Shown: one piece after another, positions 29,348 to 39,416 of the stretch
How the letters are laid out: each line of letters begins with the position of its first letter
How positions within the stretch are numbered: position 1 is the stretch's first letter
Source of the DNA: Roseovarius sp.
Lineage (GTDB): Bacteria > Pseudomonadota > Alphaproteobacteria > Rhodobacterales > Rhodobacteraceae
DNA length: 64,000 bases
Direction: 5' to 3'
Assembly (NCBI GenBank): GCA_027493545.1
Contig: JAOSKR010000002.1
Span: forward strand, 558,001 to 622,000
The notes under the pieces: model-generated
Seen by the model: only the letters and a program-made list of their open reading frames with translations
Databases searched by the model: none
What the model was told of the DNA's origin: nothing
Program-made: the position numbers and the translations under genes

Positions 29348-30314
29348 ATGAGCGGATTGCTGGCGCTGCTCGACGACGTGGCCGCCATCGCCAAGGTGGC
29401 GGCCACCAGCGTCGACGACATCGCCGTCGCTGCCGGCAAGGCCGGCACCAAGACCGCCGGGGTGCTGATCGACGACGCCGCGGTCACGCCGCGCTACCTG
29501 CAGGGCTTCGCGCCGGCGCGCGAATTGCCGGTGGTCTGGCGCATCGCCCGCGGCTCGGTCTTCAACAAGCTCGTGATCCTGCTGCCGGTGGCGATGCTGC
29601 TGACGGGCTTCGCACCCTGGCTGATCACGCCGCTCCTGATGCTGGGGGGCTGTTATCTCTCGTTCGAGGGGGCGGAGAAGATATTCCATGCCCTTTTCCC
29701 TCACGCCGATGCCCGTATCAAAGCCGATCTGTCGGTGCGCGATCCCGGCCGGCTGGAAGAGCAGAAGGTACGCGGCGCGATCAAGACCGACTTCATCCTC
29801 TCGGCCGAGATCATGACCATCGCGCTCTCGGCGATCGAGGTGCCCAATGTCTGGATGCAGGCGGCGACGCTCGCGACAGTGGGCCTGATGGTCACGGTGG
29901 CGGTCTATGGCGTCGTCGGGCTGATCGTGAAGATGGACGATGTCGGCCTTTACCGGCCAGGACCGCCCACACCCGCGCCATCCGCGGCCTCGGGCGGGCG
30001 CTGGTGAAGTTCATGCCCGCGCTCTTGCGGGTTCTGACCGTGGTGGGCACCGTGGCGATGCTCTGGGTCGGCGGCTCGATCGTGGTGCACGGGCTGCATG
30101 TCTTCGATGTCGCCGGACCCGGCCACGTGATCGGGGTGCTGGCGGCGGCCGCCGCGCAGGCGCTGCCCGGGGCCGGCGGCGCCGTCGGGTGGGGGTGACG
30201 GCGGTGCTCGACGGGGTCTTTGGCCTTGCCCTCGGTCTCTTGCTCATCCCCGTCGTCACCCGCGTCGTCGATCCGCTCCGAGCCGCGCTCGGAGGTCGGG
30301 GCGACGGGTCCTGA
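29348..30314 (+). CDS. DUF808 (YedI-type) membrane protein (two frameshifts)
   Basis: A protein of about 322 residues beginning MSGLLALLDDVAAIAKVAAT, the unmistakable N-terminus of the DUF808/YedI family. It has a central GGCYLSFEGAEKIFHALF and several membrane helices, and function is unknown. The frame breaks near 29955-29962 (before RTAHTRAIRGLGRALVKFMP) and at the five-G run 30191-30195 (before VTAVLDGVFGLALGLLLIP). One base at each place restores a full-length protein ending at TGA 30312-30314. It is divergent from gap and convergent with prfC. Confidence 0.82.
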
Positions 30315-30354
30315 ACCGCAGTCCCGGTCTTGTGCCGCTCGAACGCGGTTCAGG
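30310..30354. terminator. Bidirectional stem between DUF808 gene and prfC
   Basis: CCTGAACCGC (30310-30319) and GCGGTTCAGG (30345-30354) are perfect 10-base inverted repeats. Each arm contains the TGA stop of one of the two convergent genes. The transcript from either side would fold a stem with a 25-base loop at its end. Confidence 0.55.
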
Positions 30355-31957
30355 CCATCATTTCCTTGGTGGCCGAGAGCCGCAGCGCGGGGTGGTCGCG
30401 CTCGATCCGGTCGATGTCCCATTGCAGGCGGGTGAGATAGACCACGTCGCCGTCATGGTCGTGGGCGATGTGGGCCCTGTTGGCCTTGATGAAGGCGTCA
30501 CACGCGTCGCCGGGCCCGCTGACCCAGCGGGCGGAGGTGAACTGCGAGGGTTCAAACCGCACCGGCAGCCCGTATTCCTGCTCGATCCGCGCGGCCAGCA
30601 CCTCGAATTGCAGCGCGCCGACCACGCCGACGATGAAGCCCGACCCGAAGGCCGGCTTGAAGACCTTGGCGGCGCCTTCCTCGGCGAACTGCATCAGCGC
30701 CTTTTCGAGGTGCTTGGCCTTCATCGGATCGCCCGCGCGGCAGGTCTGCAGAAGCTCGGGCGCGAACGAGGGGATGCCGGTCACGCGCAACATCTCGCCC
30801 TCGGTGAGGGTGTCGCCGATGCGCAGCTGGCCGTGGTTGGGAATGCCGATGATGTCGCCCGCCCAGGCCTCTTCGGCAAGCTCGCGGTCGGCGGCCAGAA
30901 AGAGCACCGGGGCGGTGACCGTGATCGGCTTTTTTCGCGCGCACATGCATGAGCTTCATCCCGCGCCGGAAATGCCCCGAGGCGAGGCGGACAAAGGCCA
31001 CGCGATCGCGGTGCTTGGGGTCCATGTTGGCCTGCACCTTGAAGACAAAGCCGGTGACGGCATCCTCTTCGGGCGCGATCTGGCGGGGCTCGGCCGATTG
31101 CGGCTGCGGCTCGGGGGCATAGGCGCCGATGCCGTGCATGAGTTCGCGCACGCCGAACGAGTTGATCGCCGAGCCGAACCAGATCGGTGTCATGTGACCT
31201 CGCGCACGGCCCGAATGTCGAGCGCGGGCAGCAGTTCGCGCGCCATCTCGACCTCTTCGCGCAGTTTCCCGGTCAGGTGGGCGGGGATGTGTTCGTCCAG
31301 TTTCGGATCATCGAGCCCGCTGATCTCGATCGTCTCGGCGACGCGGTTGCGGTCGGCCCGTTCCATCAGCTCGATCCGGTCGCCCAGCAGATCGTACGAG
31401 CCCATGAAATCGCGCCCCCGGCCTATGGGCCAGCTGGCGGGAGTGACGTCGATGGCCAGGTTTTCCTGGATTTCGTCGATGATGTCGAAAGTGTCGCGGC
31501 TTTCGCGGTCCATCTTGTTGCAGAAGGTCAGGATCGGCAGGTCGCGCAGGCGGCAGACCTCGAAGAGCTTGCGGGTCTGGCTTTCCACCCCCTTGGCGCC
31601 GTCGATCACCATCACCGCCGCATCGACCGCGGTGAGCGTGCGGTAGGTGTCCTCGGAAAATCGCTGTGGCCGGGCGTGTCGACGAGGTTGAAGCGGAAGC
31701 GTCCGAAATCGAACGACATCGCCGAGGCCGAAACGGAAATCCCGCGCTCCTTTTCCATCGTCATGAAGTCTGATCGCGTGCGCCGCGCCTCGCCCTTGGC
31801 GCGGACCTGGCCGGCCATCTGGATGGCGCCCCCGAAGAGCAGGAACTTCTCGGTCAGCGTGGTCTTGCCGGCGTCGGGGGTGGCTGATGATGGCGAATGT
31901 GCGCCGGCGCGCGATCTCGGGCGGCAGGGCGGGGCGGTTCATCAGGGTATCGGGCAT
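30350..31957 (-). CDS. prfC: Peptide chain release factor 3 (four frameshifts)
   Basis: A translational GTPase that recycles RF1/RF2 from the ribosome; about 535 residues. The start ATG 31957 ([20 protein letters not shown]) leads into FAIISHP-DAGKTT (G1), [12 protein letters not shown] (G3), [11 protein letters not shown] (G4) and [15 protein letters not shown]. Domain II/III sequences include [13 protein letters not shown] and [18 protein letters not shown]. The frame breaks at the G run 31876-31880 (one extra), the A run 31657-31660 (one missing), near 31198 (one missing) and the T run 30930-30935 (one extra). All four are homopolymer-type indels, and the repaired protein is full length. 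Confidence 0.88.
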
Positions 31958-32062
31958 GTCATCGGGCATGGGCCGGCATATAGAGACGGGCCGGGCGCGG
32001 CGCAACATGGCTTGCGAAAGGGGGTGCCTGCGCGCCGGCGGATGCCGGGCGGAAAACCCTGG

Positions 32063-33068
32063 CTACCGGGTGGAGGCGCGCTTGAGCAGGCTCGCCGGGT
32101 CCGGGTGGTCGAGCAGCGCCTCGCTGACCTCGTATTCCAGGTGCCGGCGGCCCTCGTGGCCGGGGAGGGTTTCATCGAGCGCCCGGCCCAGCGCTTCGGG
32201 CAGGGCGTCGCGGGTGCGGGTGTCGACGAAAAAAGGTCTCGGCGGCGATGCCTTCGGCAAAGATGATGTGGTGGCGGTCGAAGAGCAGCTGGAAATAATC
32301 GACGAAACCGCCCTCCTGGCGGATCACGGTGTCGCCGTTCACCAGGTGGCGGGCGCGCACCAGCACCTCGTGGCGGCCGGCGCCCAGCGCGTCGAAGCGC
32401 TGATAGATGAAGAGCCGGTGATCGGGACTGACCAGCAGGTCGCCCTCGTTGTGCAGGGTGCCGGCGCGGATGCGGACCGGGGCGAATTCGCCCACCGCGC
32501 GCACCGTCGATTCGCCGATCCAGCGCACCGCCTGCGGGCCGTCGTCGCGGGTCAGCACCATGTCTCCGACCGCGGGACTCGCGTCCGCCCGGAGCGCGGG
32601 TGCCGGGGGGGGGGGGGGGGGGGGGGGGGCGCGGGGGCGGGGGGGGGGGGGGGCGGGGGGGGGCCGCGCCGCGGCCCCGCGGGCGCCCGGCGGGGGCGGG
32701 GGGGGGGCAGGGGCGGGGGCAGGGCATGGACCGCCGTGACGTGGCCGTCATTGTCGACCTCGACCATCACCAGCACCTCGGTGGTGCCGCCGGCGGCCGT
32801 CATCAGGGTGAGGCAGCTGTCGAGGTGCAGCACCGCCCCGGCACGTCCCAGCTCGGAGCCGGCGGCGACGGGTGAAGCCGCCGTTATCGGCGGCGACGAT
32901 CGACAGCCGGCGCGAGACGGCGGCGAGGCCCAGCTCGTAGGTGTCGTCGAGGTCGAGCTCGGCGGCAAACGACAGCGGATCGCCGAGGTTGGCGCCATTC
33001 ACCACCCGAATATCCGCGGCCCGGTAGACCGGGATGGACTGTGCCGGTGCCTTTTTCGCTGGTGTCAT
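32063..33068 (-). CDS. Second Hint-domain protein, damaged by frameshifts and a poly-G stretch
   Basis: The start ATG 33068 reads MTPAKKAPAQSIPVYRAADI and then a beta-rich region (LGDPLSFAAELDLDDTYELG, LHLDSCLTLMTAAGGTTEVL). The Hint core GDMVLTRDDGPQAVRWIGES, DLLVSPDHRLFIYQRFDALG and VDYFQLLFDRHHIIFAEGIA is clear. The opening Cys-containing segment of the Hint domain is missing: in its place lies the G-rich stretch at 32601-32726. Additional indels occur at the GGG 32870-32872 and the A run 32229-32234. The C-terminus (VDTRTRDALPEALGRALDE) is normal. It is likely a real gene with corrupted sequence. It is related in domain to the Hint gene at 3093. Confidence 0.75.
32601..32726. repeat. Near-pure G low-complexity stretch, probable assembly artefact
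   Basis: Runs of 25 G (32605-32629), about 15 G (32639-32653) and further G-rich blocks are broken only by single C bases, ending near 32726. They interrupt the Hint coding sequence exactly where its first motif should be. Translation of the minus strand gives only Pro, Arg and Ala. Confidence 0.7.
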
Positions 33069-33256
33069 GATCCTGCCGGAGGCTCCTGATTTTCAGGGCT
33101 TGCGGCAAGGATGCGCGCGGGCCCGCGGACCGACTGCCCGTGTCGGAGTGCCCTAGGCTAGATATGTGGCAGGCTGCGGTCAATTCCCGGGTCTTTTGCT
33201 GGCAATTCTGTCGGGCGCGGTGCATCCTGAGCGGTGAGGCGAGAGGAGGGCCGCGG

Positions 33257-34034
33257 ATGGATCTGGGAATCAGGGGCAGGCGGGGACTCGTTTGCGCCGC
33301 TTCCGGGGGCTGGGGCTGGGCTGCGCGCGGGCGCTGGCCGAAGCCGGCGTCGATCTGGTGATCAACGCCCGCGGGGCCGAGGCGCTTGACGCGGCGGCCG
33401 GGGAAATCCGCTCCGAATTCGGGGTCACGGTCGAGGCCGTGGCGGCCGATGTGACCACCGAGGCGGGGCGCGCGTTGGTGCTCGACGCCGCCGGAGAGGT
33501 CGACATCCTCGTCACCAATGCCGGCGGGCCGCCGCCGGGGATGTGGCCGGACTGGCGGCGCGAGGATTTCATCGCCGCGCTCGACGCCAACATGCTGACG
33601 CCGATTGCGCTGATGACGGCCTTGGTGCCGGCAATGATGGAGCGCGGCTGGGGCCGGGTGGTCAACATCACCTCGCAGGCGGTCAAGGCGCCGATCGCGG
33701 TGCTGGGGCTGTCGAATTCGGCCCGTACCGGGCTGACCGGCTATGTCGCCGGCACCGCGCGTCAGGTGGCGGGCAGGGGGTGACCATCAACAACCTGCTG
33801 CCCGGCATTCATGCCACCGACCGCGCCGACGCGCTCGACCGGGGTGTGGCCGAGGCGCGCGGCATCACCCTTGCCGAGGCCCGCGCCGAGCGCGCTGCCA
33901 CCATTCCCGCCGGCCGCTACGGCACACCGGCCGAGTTCGGCGCCGCCTGCGCCTTCCTGTGCAGCCGCCATGCCGGGTTCATCGTCGGCCAGAATGTCCT
34001 GCTCGACGGCGGCGCGGTCAACGCAACGATGTGA
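33257..34034 (+). CDS. Short-chain dehydrogenase/reductase without the usual YxxxK (two frameshifts)
   Basis: An SDR of about 260 residues. After MDLGIRGRRGLVCAAS the Rossmann glycine motif reads RGLGLGCARALAEAGVDLVI. NAGGPPPGMW is the NAG motif, and ITSQAVKAPIAVLG carries the Ser. Where Tyr-x-x-x-Lys is expected the sequence is LSNSARTGLTGYV, so catalytic Tyr and Lys are absent. This matches a known atypical SDR subgroup, and the enzyme may not be a classical reductase. The frame breaks near 33303-33308 and near 33771; each needs one base. The C-terminus LLPGIHATDRAD ... GQNVLLDGGAVNATM is typical. Confidence 0.8.
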
Positions 34035-34041
34035 GCGGGCG

Positions 34042-34900
34042 ATGAAGGACGGATCCGCCCCGCCGCAGTTCGCCGATCTCGACCCGAGCGTGGGTACGCG
34101 GGTGGCCAAGGACGTGGTCTACGCGCACGCGCCGCAGGCCGGCGGGCAGGTGGCGCTCGCCGTCACGCTCTATCTGCCCGCGCCGGGGTCGCGGCCGGCG
34201 CCGGTTCTGGTATGGACGCCGCCGGCGGGCGCGCGCGCCGCGGCACGCGGGGGCGTGCTGGTCCGCCGCCTCGCCCGGCAACTGACGTCGCAGGGCTTTG
34301 CGCTGGCCGCGCCGCGATTCCGGCCCGGCGCGACCGAGGCCGACCTCACGCCCGCGACACGCGCGCGGATGGCGGCACTGGCGCTGCTGCCGGTGGCCCC
34401 GGGGGCCGAGGCGCTGGCCGGTCCGGCGGCCGCGGCCGCGGCCGAGGACGGGGCGCGGTTCCTGGCCTGGCTTGTGGCACGGCAGGCGGCGCTCGGGCTG
34501 ACCGGCCGGCCGGTGCTGGGCGGCTGTGCGGGCGGGGCCGCCAGCGCCTTCGGCCTCGTGTTCCTGGCGCCGCATCTCGGGCTTGATCGCCCCGATCCCG
34601 GCGGCGTCCTCAGCTATTCGGGGGGTTTGCCGGCCCGCGCTCTGCCGGCCCGGGCTCTGTCCGGTCTTCGCGCTGCACAACCCCTTCGATACCGTCCTGC
34701 CGATCGGATCCGTCCGGGCGCTCTGCCAGGCCGATCCGGGGCTGGAGCTGGTCGAGGCGTGGCAGCACGAGCACGGCGCCCTGCAGGCCCATCCCGGGGA
34801 ACCGCGTCCGGTGACCTTCGGACGCATCCGGGAGCGGCTGCACGCCCGGTCGGGTGCTGCCGGGCAGGTGCAGGACGGGGGCGCGGGCGGGCAGGCATGA
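34042..34900 (+). CDS. Alpha/beta-hydrolase-like protein (one frameshift)
   Basis: A protein of about 285 residues, starting at ATG 34042, eight bases after the SDR stop, so probably cotranscribed with it. The N-terminal part has a beta-strand pattern (VALAVTLYLPAPGSRPAPVL) and GRPVLGGCAGGAASAFGL, resembling a nucleophile elbow in which Cys or Ala replaces the usual Ser. After the break near 34622-34655 the sequence ALHNPFDTVLPIGSVRALC and WQHEHGAL looks like the Asp- and His-bearing end of an alpha/beta hydrolase. Family assignment is weak, and substrate unknown. Confidence 0.6.
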
Positions 34901-35013
34901 AAATCGCCCCCTCCGGCGCTTTGATGCTTTCATCCGGCCTTTCGAGCGCTTAGATACGGTTGACGAAATTCCGACGGGCGCGCACAACGTGTCCCGACCA
35001 AGGGAGAGAAAGC

Positions 35014-35250
35014 ATGCTGAACAATATCGGTCTTCCCGGCCTTCTGCTGATCGCCGTCGTGGTGCTGGTGCTTTTCGGGCGCGGCAAGATCTCGTCGCTG
35101 ATGGGCGAGGTCGGCAAGGGCATCACCTCGTTCAAGAAGGGTGTCTCGGAAGGCAACAAGGAGCTCGAGGACGCCAGCAGGGAGGCCAGCGAAGGCGCCG
35201 GTGACGCCGCCCGCGATGTCACCCCCAAAACCGACAAGGACAAGGTCTGA
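35014..35250 (+). CDS. tatA: Sec-independent translocase subunit TatA
   Basis: A 78-residue protein with one N-terminal membrane helix ([12 protein letters not shown]), the [20 protein letters not shown] hinge and amphipathic helix, and a charged tail. It forms the pore-like oligomer of the twin-arginine pathway exporting folded proteins. Start ATG 35014 follows AGGGAGAGAAAGC. It is first gene of tatA-tatB-tatC. Confidence 0.93.
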   Translation: MLNNIGLPGLLLIAVVVLVLFGRGKISSLMGEVGKGITSFKKGVSEGNKELEDASREASEGAGDAARDVTPKTDKDKV

Positions 35251-35256
35251 CGCCAA

Positions 35257-35901
35257 ATGTTCGACCTGGGCTGGACCGAGCTGCTGCTCATCGGCATCGT
35301 GGCGCTGATCGTCGTCGGTCCCAAGGACCTGCCGGGGATGTTCCGCGCCGTGGGCAATTTCGTCGGCAAGGCCAAGCGCATGGCGCGCGACTTCAACCGG
35401 GCGATGAACGATGCCGCCGATGAGGCCGGCATGAGCGACATCAAGCGCAGCTTCGACGCCGCCAGCAAGCCGATGAAATCGGCGATGGACGAGGTCAGGA
35501 AATCGACCGAGGGCTTTACCGCCCGCACCATGGCCGGCCCCAAGCCCAAGACCGAGCCCGACCCCGAGCGCGACGAGATGGTCGAGAAGATCCGCCAGCG
35601 CACCGCCGAGATGGGCGCCGAGCGGCGCGCGAAGGAGGCCGAGACCGGCGCCGAGCCGGCCACGACCGCGGACGAAAGCGGCGCCGCGACCGCCGCCGCC
35701 ACGAAGCCGGCCACGAAACCCGCCGCCAGCAAACCGGCGGCGAAAAAGCCCGCGGCCAGGAAACCGGCCGCCAGGAAACCCGCGGCGACGAAACCCGCCG
35801 CCGGCAAGGAAGCCGCGAAAAAGGCCGGTGACAGGCCCGCGGCCAGGGCCGCGAAAAGACCCGCCGGCAAGGCCGGGGACAAGGCCGGGGACAAGGCATG
35901 A
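35257..35901 (+). CDS. tatB: Sec-independent translocase subunit TatB
   Basis: A 214-residue protein. [20 protein letters not shown] and [13 protein letters not shown] are the TatB membrane helix and hinge, with the conserved Glu and Pro. After about residue 100 the tail is a low-complexity Lys/Pro/Ala-rich region (repeats of [15 protein letters not shown]) of about 80 residues, longer than usual. The coding DNA there is repetitive. It lies six bases after tatA and overlaps tatC by four (ATGA). Confidence 0.92.
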   Translation: MFDLGWTELLLIGIVALIVVGPKDLPGMFRAVGNFVGKAKRMARDFNRAMNDAADEAGMSDIKRSFDAASKPMKSAMDEVRKSTEGFTARTMAGPKPKTEPDPERDEMVEKIRQRTAEMGAERRAKEAETGAEPATTADESGAATAAATKPATKPAASKPAAKKPAARKPAARKPAATKPAAGKEAAKKAGDRPAARAAKRPAGKAGDKAGDKA

Positions 35902-36830
35902 GCCCGTCGCCCAAAGCCGATGACGAGATCGAGGACAGCAGCGCGCCGCTGATCGAGCATCTCACCGAGTTGCGCACGCGGCTGATCCGTTCGGTCCTCG
36001 CCTTCATCGTCGGCATGGTGATCTGCTTCACCGTCGCGACACCGATCTTCAATTTCCTGACCGCGCCGCTCTGTAAGGTGCTGGCCGAGCGCGGGCAGAA
36101 CTGCGACCTGATCTTCATCAGGCCGCAGGAGGGCTTCTTCGTCGCCATCAAGGTCTCGCTCCTGGGCGGCTTCATGCTGTCCTTTCCCTACATCGCCAAC
36201 CAGATGTGGCGGTTCGTGGCGCCGGGGCTCTACAAGTCGGAAAAAGGCGCCTTCCTGCCGTTCCTCGTGGCCTCGCCGTTCATGTTCGTCCTCGGCGCGG
36301 CCTTTGCCTTCTACGTGGTCACGCCGCTGGCCTACGACTTCTTTCTCGGCTTCCAGCAGTTCGGCGCCGAGGGCGAGGCGGTACCCCAGGGCGAGGTGCA
36401 GGCCGCCGCGCCGCTCAGCGTGGTGTTCCAGGGCTCGGCGCAGGAATATCTCGACCTCACCATCAAGTTCATCGTCGCCTTCGGGCTCTGTTTCCAGTTG
36501 CCGGTGCTGCTCACGCTGATGGGCAAGGCCGGGCTGGTGGGCGCCGAGGGGCTGCGCGCCGTGCGCAAGTATGCCGTCGTCGGCATCCTCGTGCTGGCGG
36601 CGCTGGTCACGCCGCCCGACGTCATCACCCAGGTGATTCTCTTCGTGGTGGTTTACGGGCTCTACGAGATCTCGATCTTCCTCGTCCGCCGGGTCGAGCG
36701 GCAGCGCGAGGCGCGGCTCAGGGCCGAGGGCGTCTGGTTCGAGGATGACGACGAGGACGAGGTTGGCGAGGACCCGCTCGACACCGAGTTCGGCCAGGGC
36801 GGTGCCGGCGACGGCGGCAAGACCCCATGA
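35898..36830 (+). CDS. tatC: Sec-independent translocase subunit TatC
   Basis: A 310-residue, six-helix receptor for twin-arginine signal peptides. Family sequences are [20 protein letters not shown] with the conserved Glu, [40 protein letters not shown] with the family Pro and Glu, and VSVVLVTPPDV-like [17 protein letters not shown]. The C-terminus carries an acidic tail ([12 protein letters not shown]). Start ATG 35898 overlaps tatB and the stop overlaps the DUF815 gene. Confidence 0.94.
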   Translation: MSPSPKADDEIEDSSAPLIEHLTELRTRLIRSVLAFIVGMVICFTVATPIFNFLTAPLCKVLAERGQNCDLIFIRPQEGFFVAIKVSLLGGFMLSFPYIANQMWRFVAPGLYKSEKGAFLPFLVASPFMFVLGAAFAFYVVTPLAYDFFLGFQQFGAEGEAVPQGEVQAAAPLSVVFQGSAQEYLDLTIKFIVAFGLCFQLPVLLTLMGKAGLVGAEGLRAVRKYAVVGILVLAALVTPPDVITQVILFVVVYGLYEISIFLVRRVERQREARLRAEGVWFEDDDEDEVGEDPLDTEFGQGGAGDGGKTP

Positions 36831-37663
36831 ACGAGCCGCTGGAGCGCGTCGCGGCGGCGCTGGAACGGATGAGCCCGCCGCCGCCCGAGGCGCCCGATTT
36901 CGCCGTTTCCGACGCCTTTGTCTGGCAGGTCGCGCCCGACCGCCTGGTGGCGGTCGACAAGGTCAACCGGGTCGAGATGGGGCTCCTCGTCGGCATCGAC
37001 CGCGCCCGCGACACGCTCCTGCAGAACACCCGCCAGTTCGCCCGCGGTCTGCCCGCGAACAACGCGCTCCTCTGGGGCGCGCGCGGGATGGGCAAGTCCT
37101 CGCTCGTCAAGGCGGTACACGCGGCGGTGCTGGCCGAGGGCCACGCCCTCAAGATCGTCGAACTGCAGCGCGAGGATCTGACCAGCGTCGGGCGGCTGCT
37201 GGGGCTCCTGCGCGGGGCCGAAGAGCGGTTCCTGCTCTTTTGCGACGATCTCAGCTTTTCCCATGACGACCAGCACTACAAGTCCCTCAAGGCGGTGCTC
37301 GACGGCGGCATCGAGGGGCGGCCCGACAACGTCGTCTTCTACGCCACCTCGAACCGGCGCCACCTGATGCCGCGCGACATGATCGAGAACGAACGCTCGA
37401 GCGCCATCAGCCCCTCGGAGGCGACCGAGGAGAAGGTCTCGCTCAGCGATCGCTTCGGGCTCTGGCTGGGGTTTCACCCCTGCGCCCAGGACGAGTACCT
37501 GGCGATGGTCCGGGGCTATTGCGACGCCTACGGCATCAAGATTGCCGACGACGCGCTGCGCGCCGAGGCGATCGAGTGGCAGGCCACGCGGGGCGCGCGC
37601 TCGGGCCGGGTAGCGTGGCAGTATTTCACCGATCTGGCCGGCCGTCGCGGCGTGGTGCTCTGA
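36827..37663 (+). CDS. DUF815 AAA-type ATP-binding protein
   Basis: A 278-residue protein. The P-loop LLWGARGMGKSSLVKAVHA lies around residue 85, the Walker B-like LLFCDDLSFSHDD around 145, and a sensor region with the Asn of VVFYATSNRRHLMPRDMIEN follows, with Arg-rich ERSSAISPSEATEEK. This is the DUF815 family, an AAA-type ATPase of unknown role. It overlaps tatC by four bases (ATGA), so it is translated with the tat operon, which hints at but does not prove a link with protein export. Confidence 0.87.
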   Translation: MNEPLERVAAALERMSPPPPEAPDFAVSDAFVWQVAPDRLVAVDKVNRVEMGLLVGIDRARDTLLQNTRQFARGLPANNALLWGARGMGKSSLVKAVHAAVLAEGHALKIVELQREDLTSVGRLLGLLRGAEERFLLFCDDLSFSHDDQHYKSLKAVLDGGIEGRPDNVVFYATSNRRHLMPRDMIENERSSAISPSEATEEKVSLSDRFGLWLGFHPCAQDEYLAMVRGYCDAYGIKIADDALRAEAIEWQATRGARSGRVAWQYFTDLAGRRGVVL

Positions 37664-37699
37664 AACGGCGCGGCGCCCGCGCGAAGGACCGCCCCGTCA

Positions 37700-37764
37700 T
37701 TCATCTTTTTCGGCAAATACCTGGGAAGTCGCGCGCCCGGGCGCGCGACGGGGGCAGCGCCCCC
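37700..37764. repeat. Dispersed palindromic repeat, copy B
   Basis: In inverted orientation: TTCATCTTTTTCGGCAAATACC, the palindrome GTCGCGCGCCCGGGCGCGCGAC and GGGGGCAGCGCCCCC. It lies seven bases beyond the mnmA stop, between convergent DUF815 and mnmA genes. Other copies are at 4530-4650 and 51239-51303. Confidence 0.75.
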
Positions 37765-37770
37765 GCTCCC

Positions 37771-38905
37771 TCAGCCCTTCCAGATCCAGCCGCCGCCCAG
37801 TACCCGGCTGCCGCCGGTCTCGTAGAACACGCAGGCCTGCCCGGGCGAGACCCCTTCCTCGGGCGACAGCAGTTCCACCTCGGCCCGATCCGGGCCGGCG
37901 GCGCGGATGATCGCCTCGCGCGGGGGCGGGTCGAGCGGACCTTGACCGAGACATGCCATTCCGGCCGGCTGTCAAGGGCCGCGTCACCCAGCCAGTTGAT
38001 CTCGCGCACCGGCACGCGCCGCGTGGCCAGCATTTCCTTGGGGCCGACGATCACCCGGCGCGCGTCGGCGTCGAGCCCGATCACGTAGAGCGGATCGGCG
38101 AGCCCGCCGATGCCGAGGCCCCGGCGCTGGCCGATGGTGTAGCGCAGCACCCCCTCGTGGCGGCCCAGCACGTGGCCCTGCACGTCGACGATCTCGCCGG
38201 GCTCTGCCGCGCCGGGGCGCAGCTTTTCGATCACCGCGGCATAGTCGCCATTGGGCACGAAGCAGATGTCCTGGCTGTCGGGCTTGTCGGCCACCGCCAG
38301 CCCGTAGCGCGCCGCCAGCGCGCGGGTGGCGTCCTTCGACGGCAGGTGCCCCAGCGGAAAGCGCAGGAAGGCGAGCTGTTCCTGCGTGGTCGAGAACAGG
38401 AAATAACTCTGGTCGCGGGCGGCATCCGCGGCGCGGTGCAGCTCCGGTCCCGCGGCGCCCAGCTTGCGCTGGATGTAGTGGCCCGTGGCCATGCAGTCGG
38501 CGTCGAGGTCGCGCGCCGTTTCCAGCAGGTCGCGGAACTTCACCCGCTCGTTGCAGCGGATGCAGGGCACCGGCGTCGCGCCGGCGAGGTAGGTGTCGGC
38601 GAACTCGTCGATCACCGCGTCGCGAAAGATGTTCTCGTAGTCGAGCACGTAATGGGGAAAGCCCATCTCCTCGGCCACGCGGCGGGCGTCGTGGATATCG
38701 ACGCCGGCGCAGCAGGCGCCCTTTTTCGCCAGCGCCGCGCCGTGGTCGTAAAGCTGCAGCGTGACGCCCACGACGTCATAGCCCTCCTCGGCCAGCATCG
38801 CCGCCACCACCGAACTGTCGACGCCGCCCGACATCGCCACCACCACGCGGGTGTCGGCGGGGGCCTTGGGCAGGCCGAGGGAATTGAGGGGGTGTCGCGG
38901 GGCAT
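37771..38905 (-). CDS. mnmA: tRNA-specific 2-thiouridylase MnmA (two frameshifts)
   Basis: Thiolates U34 of tRNA-Lys, -Glu and -Gln. It is about 380 residues. The PP-loop is [18 protein letters not shown]. Catalytic cysteines are in [14 protein letters not shown] and [24 protein letters not shown] is also present. Start ATG 38905 (MPRDTP); the C run 38887-38891 on this strand lacks one base before [17 protein letters not shown]. Near the end the C run at 37922-37926 also lacks one base; after repair the protein ends [18 protein letters not shown] ... GGGWIWKG. Both are homopolymer indels. Confidence 0.9.
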
Positions 38906-39033
38906 GGGCGGTCTTCCTGAGTGGTCCCGCGGAATATAGGAAAATGCAAGGCACTCTCAAGGGCCGGTTTCACCCCCTGTTAAACCCGCGGGCCAAGACT
39001 TTCGACCCTGAAAGGACGAATGGGGTGAGAGTG

Positions 39034-39324
39034 ATGTATCTCAAGAAGGTCGACGGGCCGCGCGCGGTGAAACTGCCCGATGGCACGATGATGACCCGGG
39101 CCGACCTGCCGCCCCGCGACACCCGCCGCTGGGTCGCGTCGCGCAAGCTGGCGGTGGTGCGCGGGGTGATGTACGGGCTGATTTCGCGGGCCGAGGCCGA
39201 GGCGCGTTACGGGCTCAGCGCCGAGGAGTTCGACGAGTGGTTGCGCGCCGTGTCGCTGGGCGGCAGGGACGGGCTCAGGGCCACCGCGCGGCGTCCGGCG
39301 CGCAAGAGGCTGGACAACCCATAG
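39034..39324 (+). CDS. sciP: DUF1153 family, SciP-type inhibitor of CtrA activity
   Basis: A 96-residue protein. MYLKKVDGPRAVKLPDGTMM, RADLPPRDTRRWVASRKLAV and YGLISRAEAEARYGLSAEEF are the conserved body of DUF1153, a helix-turn-helix fold. In Caulobacter SciP binds CtrA-regulated promoters and CtrA itself to keep CtrA-dependent transcription off. Its place 92 bp upstream of ctrA supports that role here. Start ATG 39034 is the family start; an upstream GTG is possible. Confidence 0.85.
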   Translation: MYLKKVDGPRAVKLPDGTMMTRADLPPRDTRRWVASRKLAVVRGVMYGLISRAEAEARYGLSAEEFDEWLRAVSLGGRDGLRATARRPARKRLDNP

Positions 39325-39349
39325 TTGAGTTCGCTATTTATTCCTACAC

Positions 39350-39401
39350 GGTAACCTGTAGTTAACCAATCTTCGCCAGTGTTGTCGGAAAGGATGGTTA
39401 A
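39350..39401. promoter_or_regulatory. TTAACC-type sites in the ctrA promoter region
   Basis: GGTAACC (39350-39356), TTAACCA (39362-39368) and GGTTAA (39396-39401) lie in the 92 bp between sciP and ctrA. TTAACC(A) is the CtrA half-site motif, so autoregulation of ctrA is likely. A full TTAA-N7-TTAA site is not present. Confidence 0.5.
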
Positions 39402-39416
39402 TCGTGAGGAACGACA

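Noticed and set aside
35690..35890. Repetitive DNA in tatB resembling a tandem-repeat or CRISPR-like array
   Set aside because: It encodes the KPAA-rich TatB tail in frame; units are irregular and there are no spacers.
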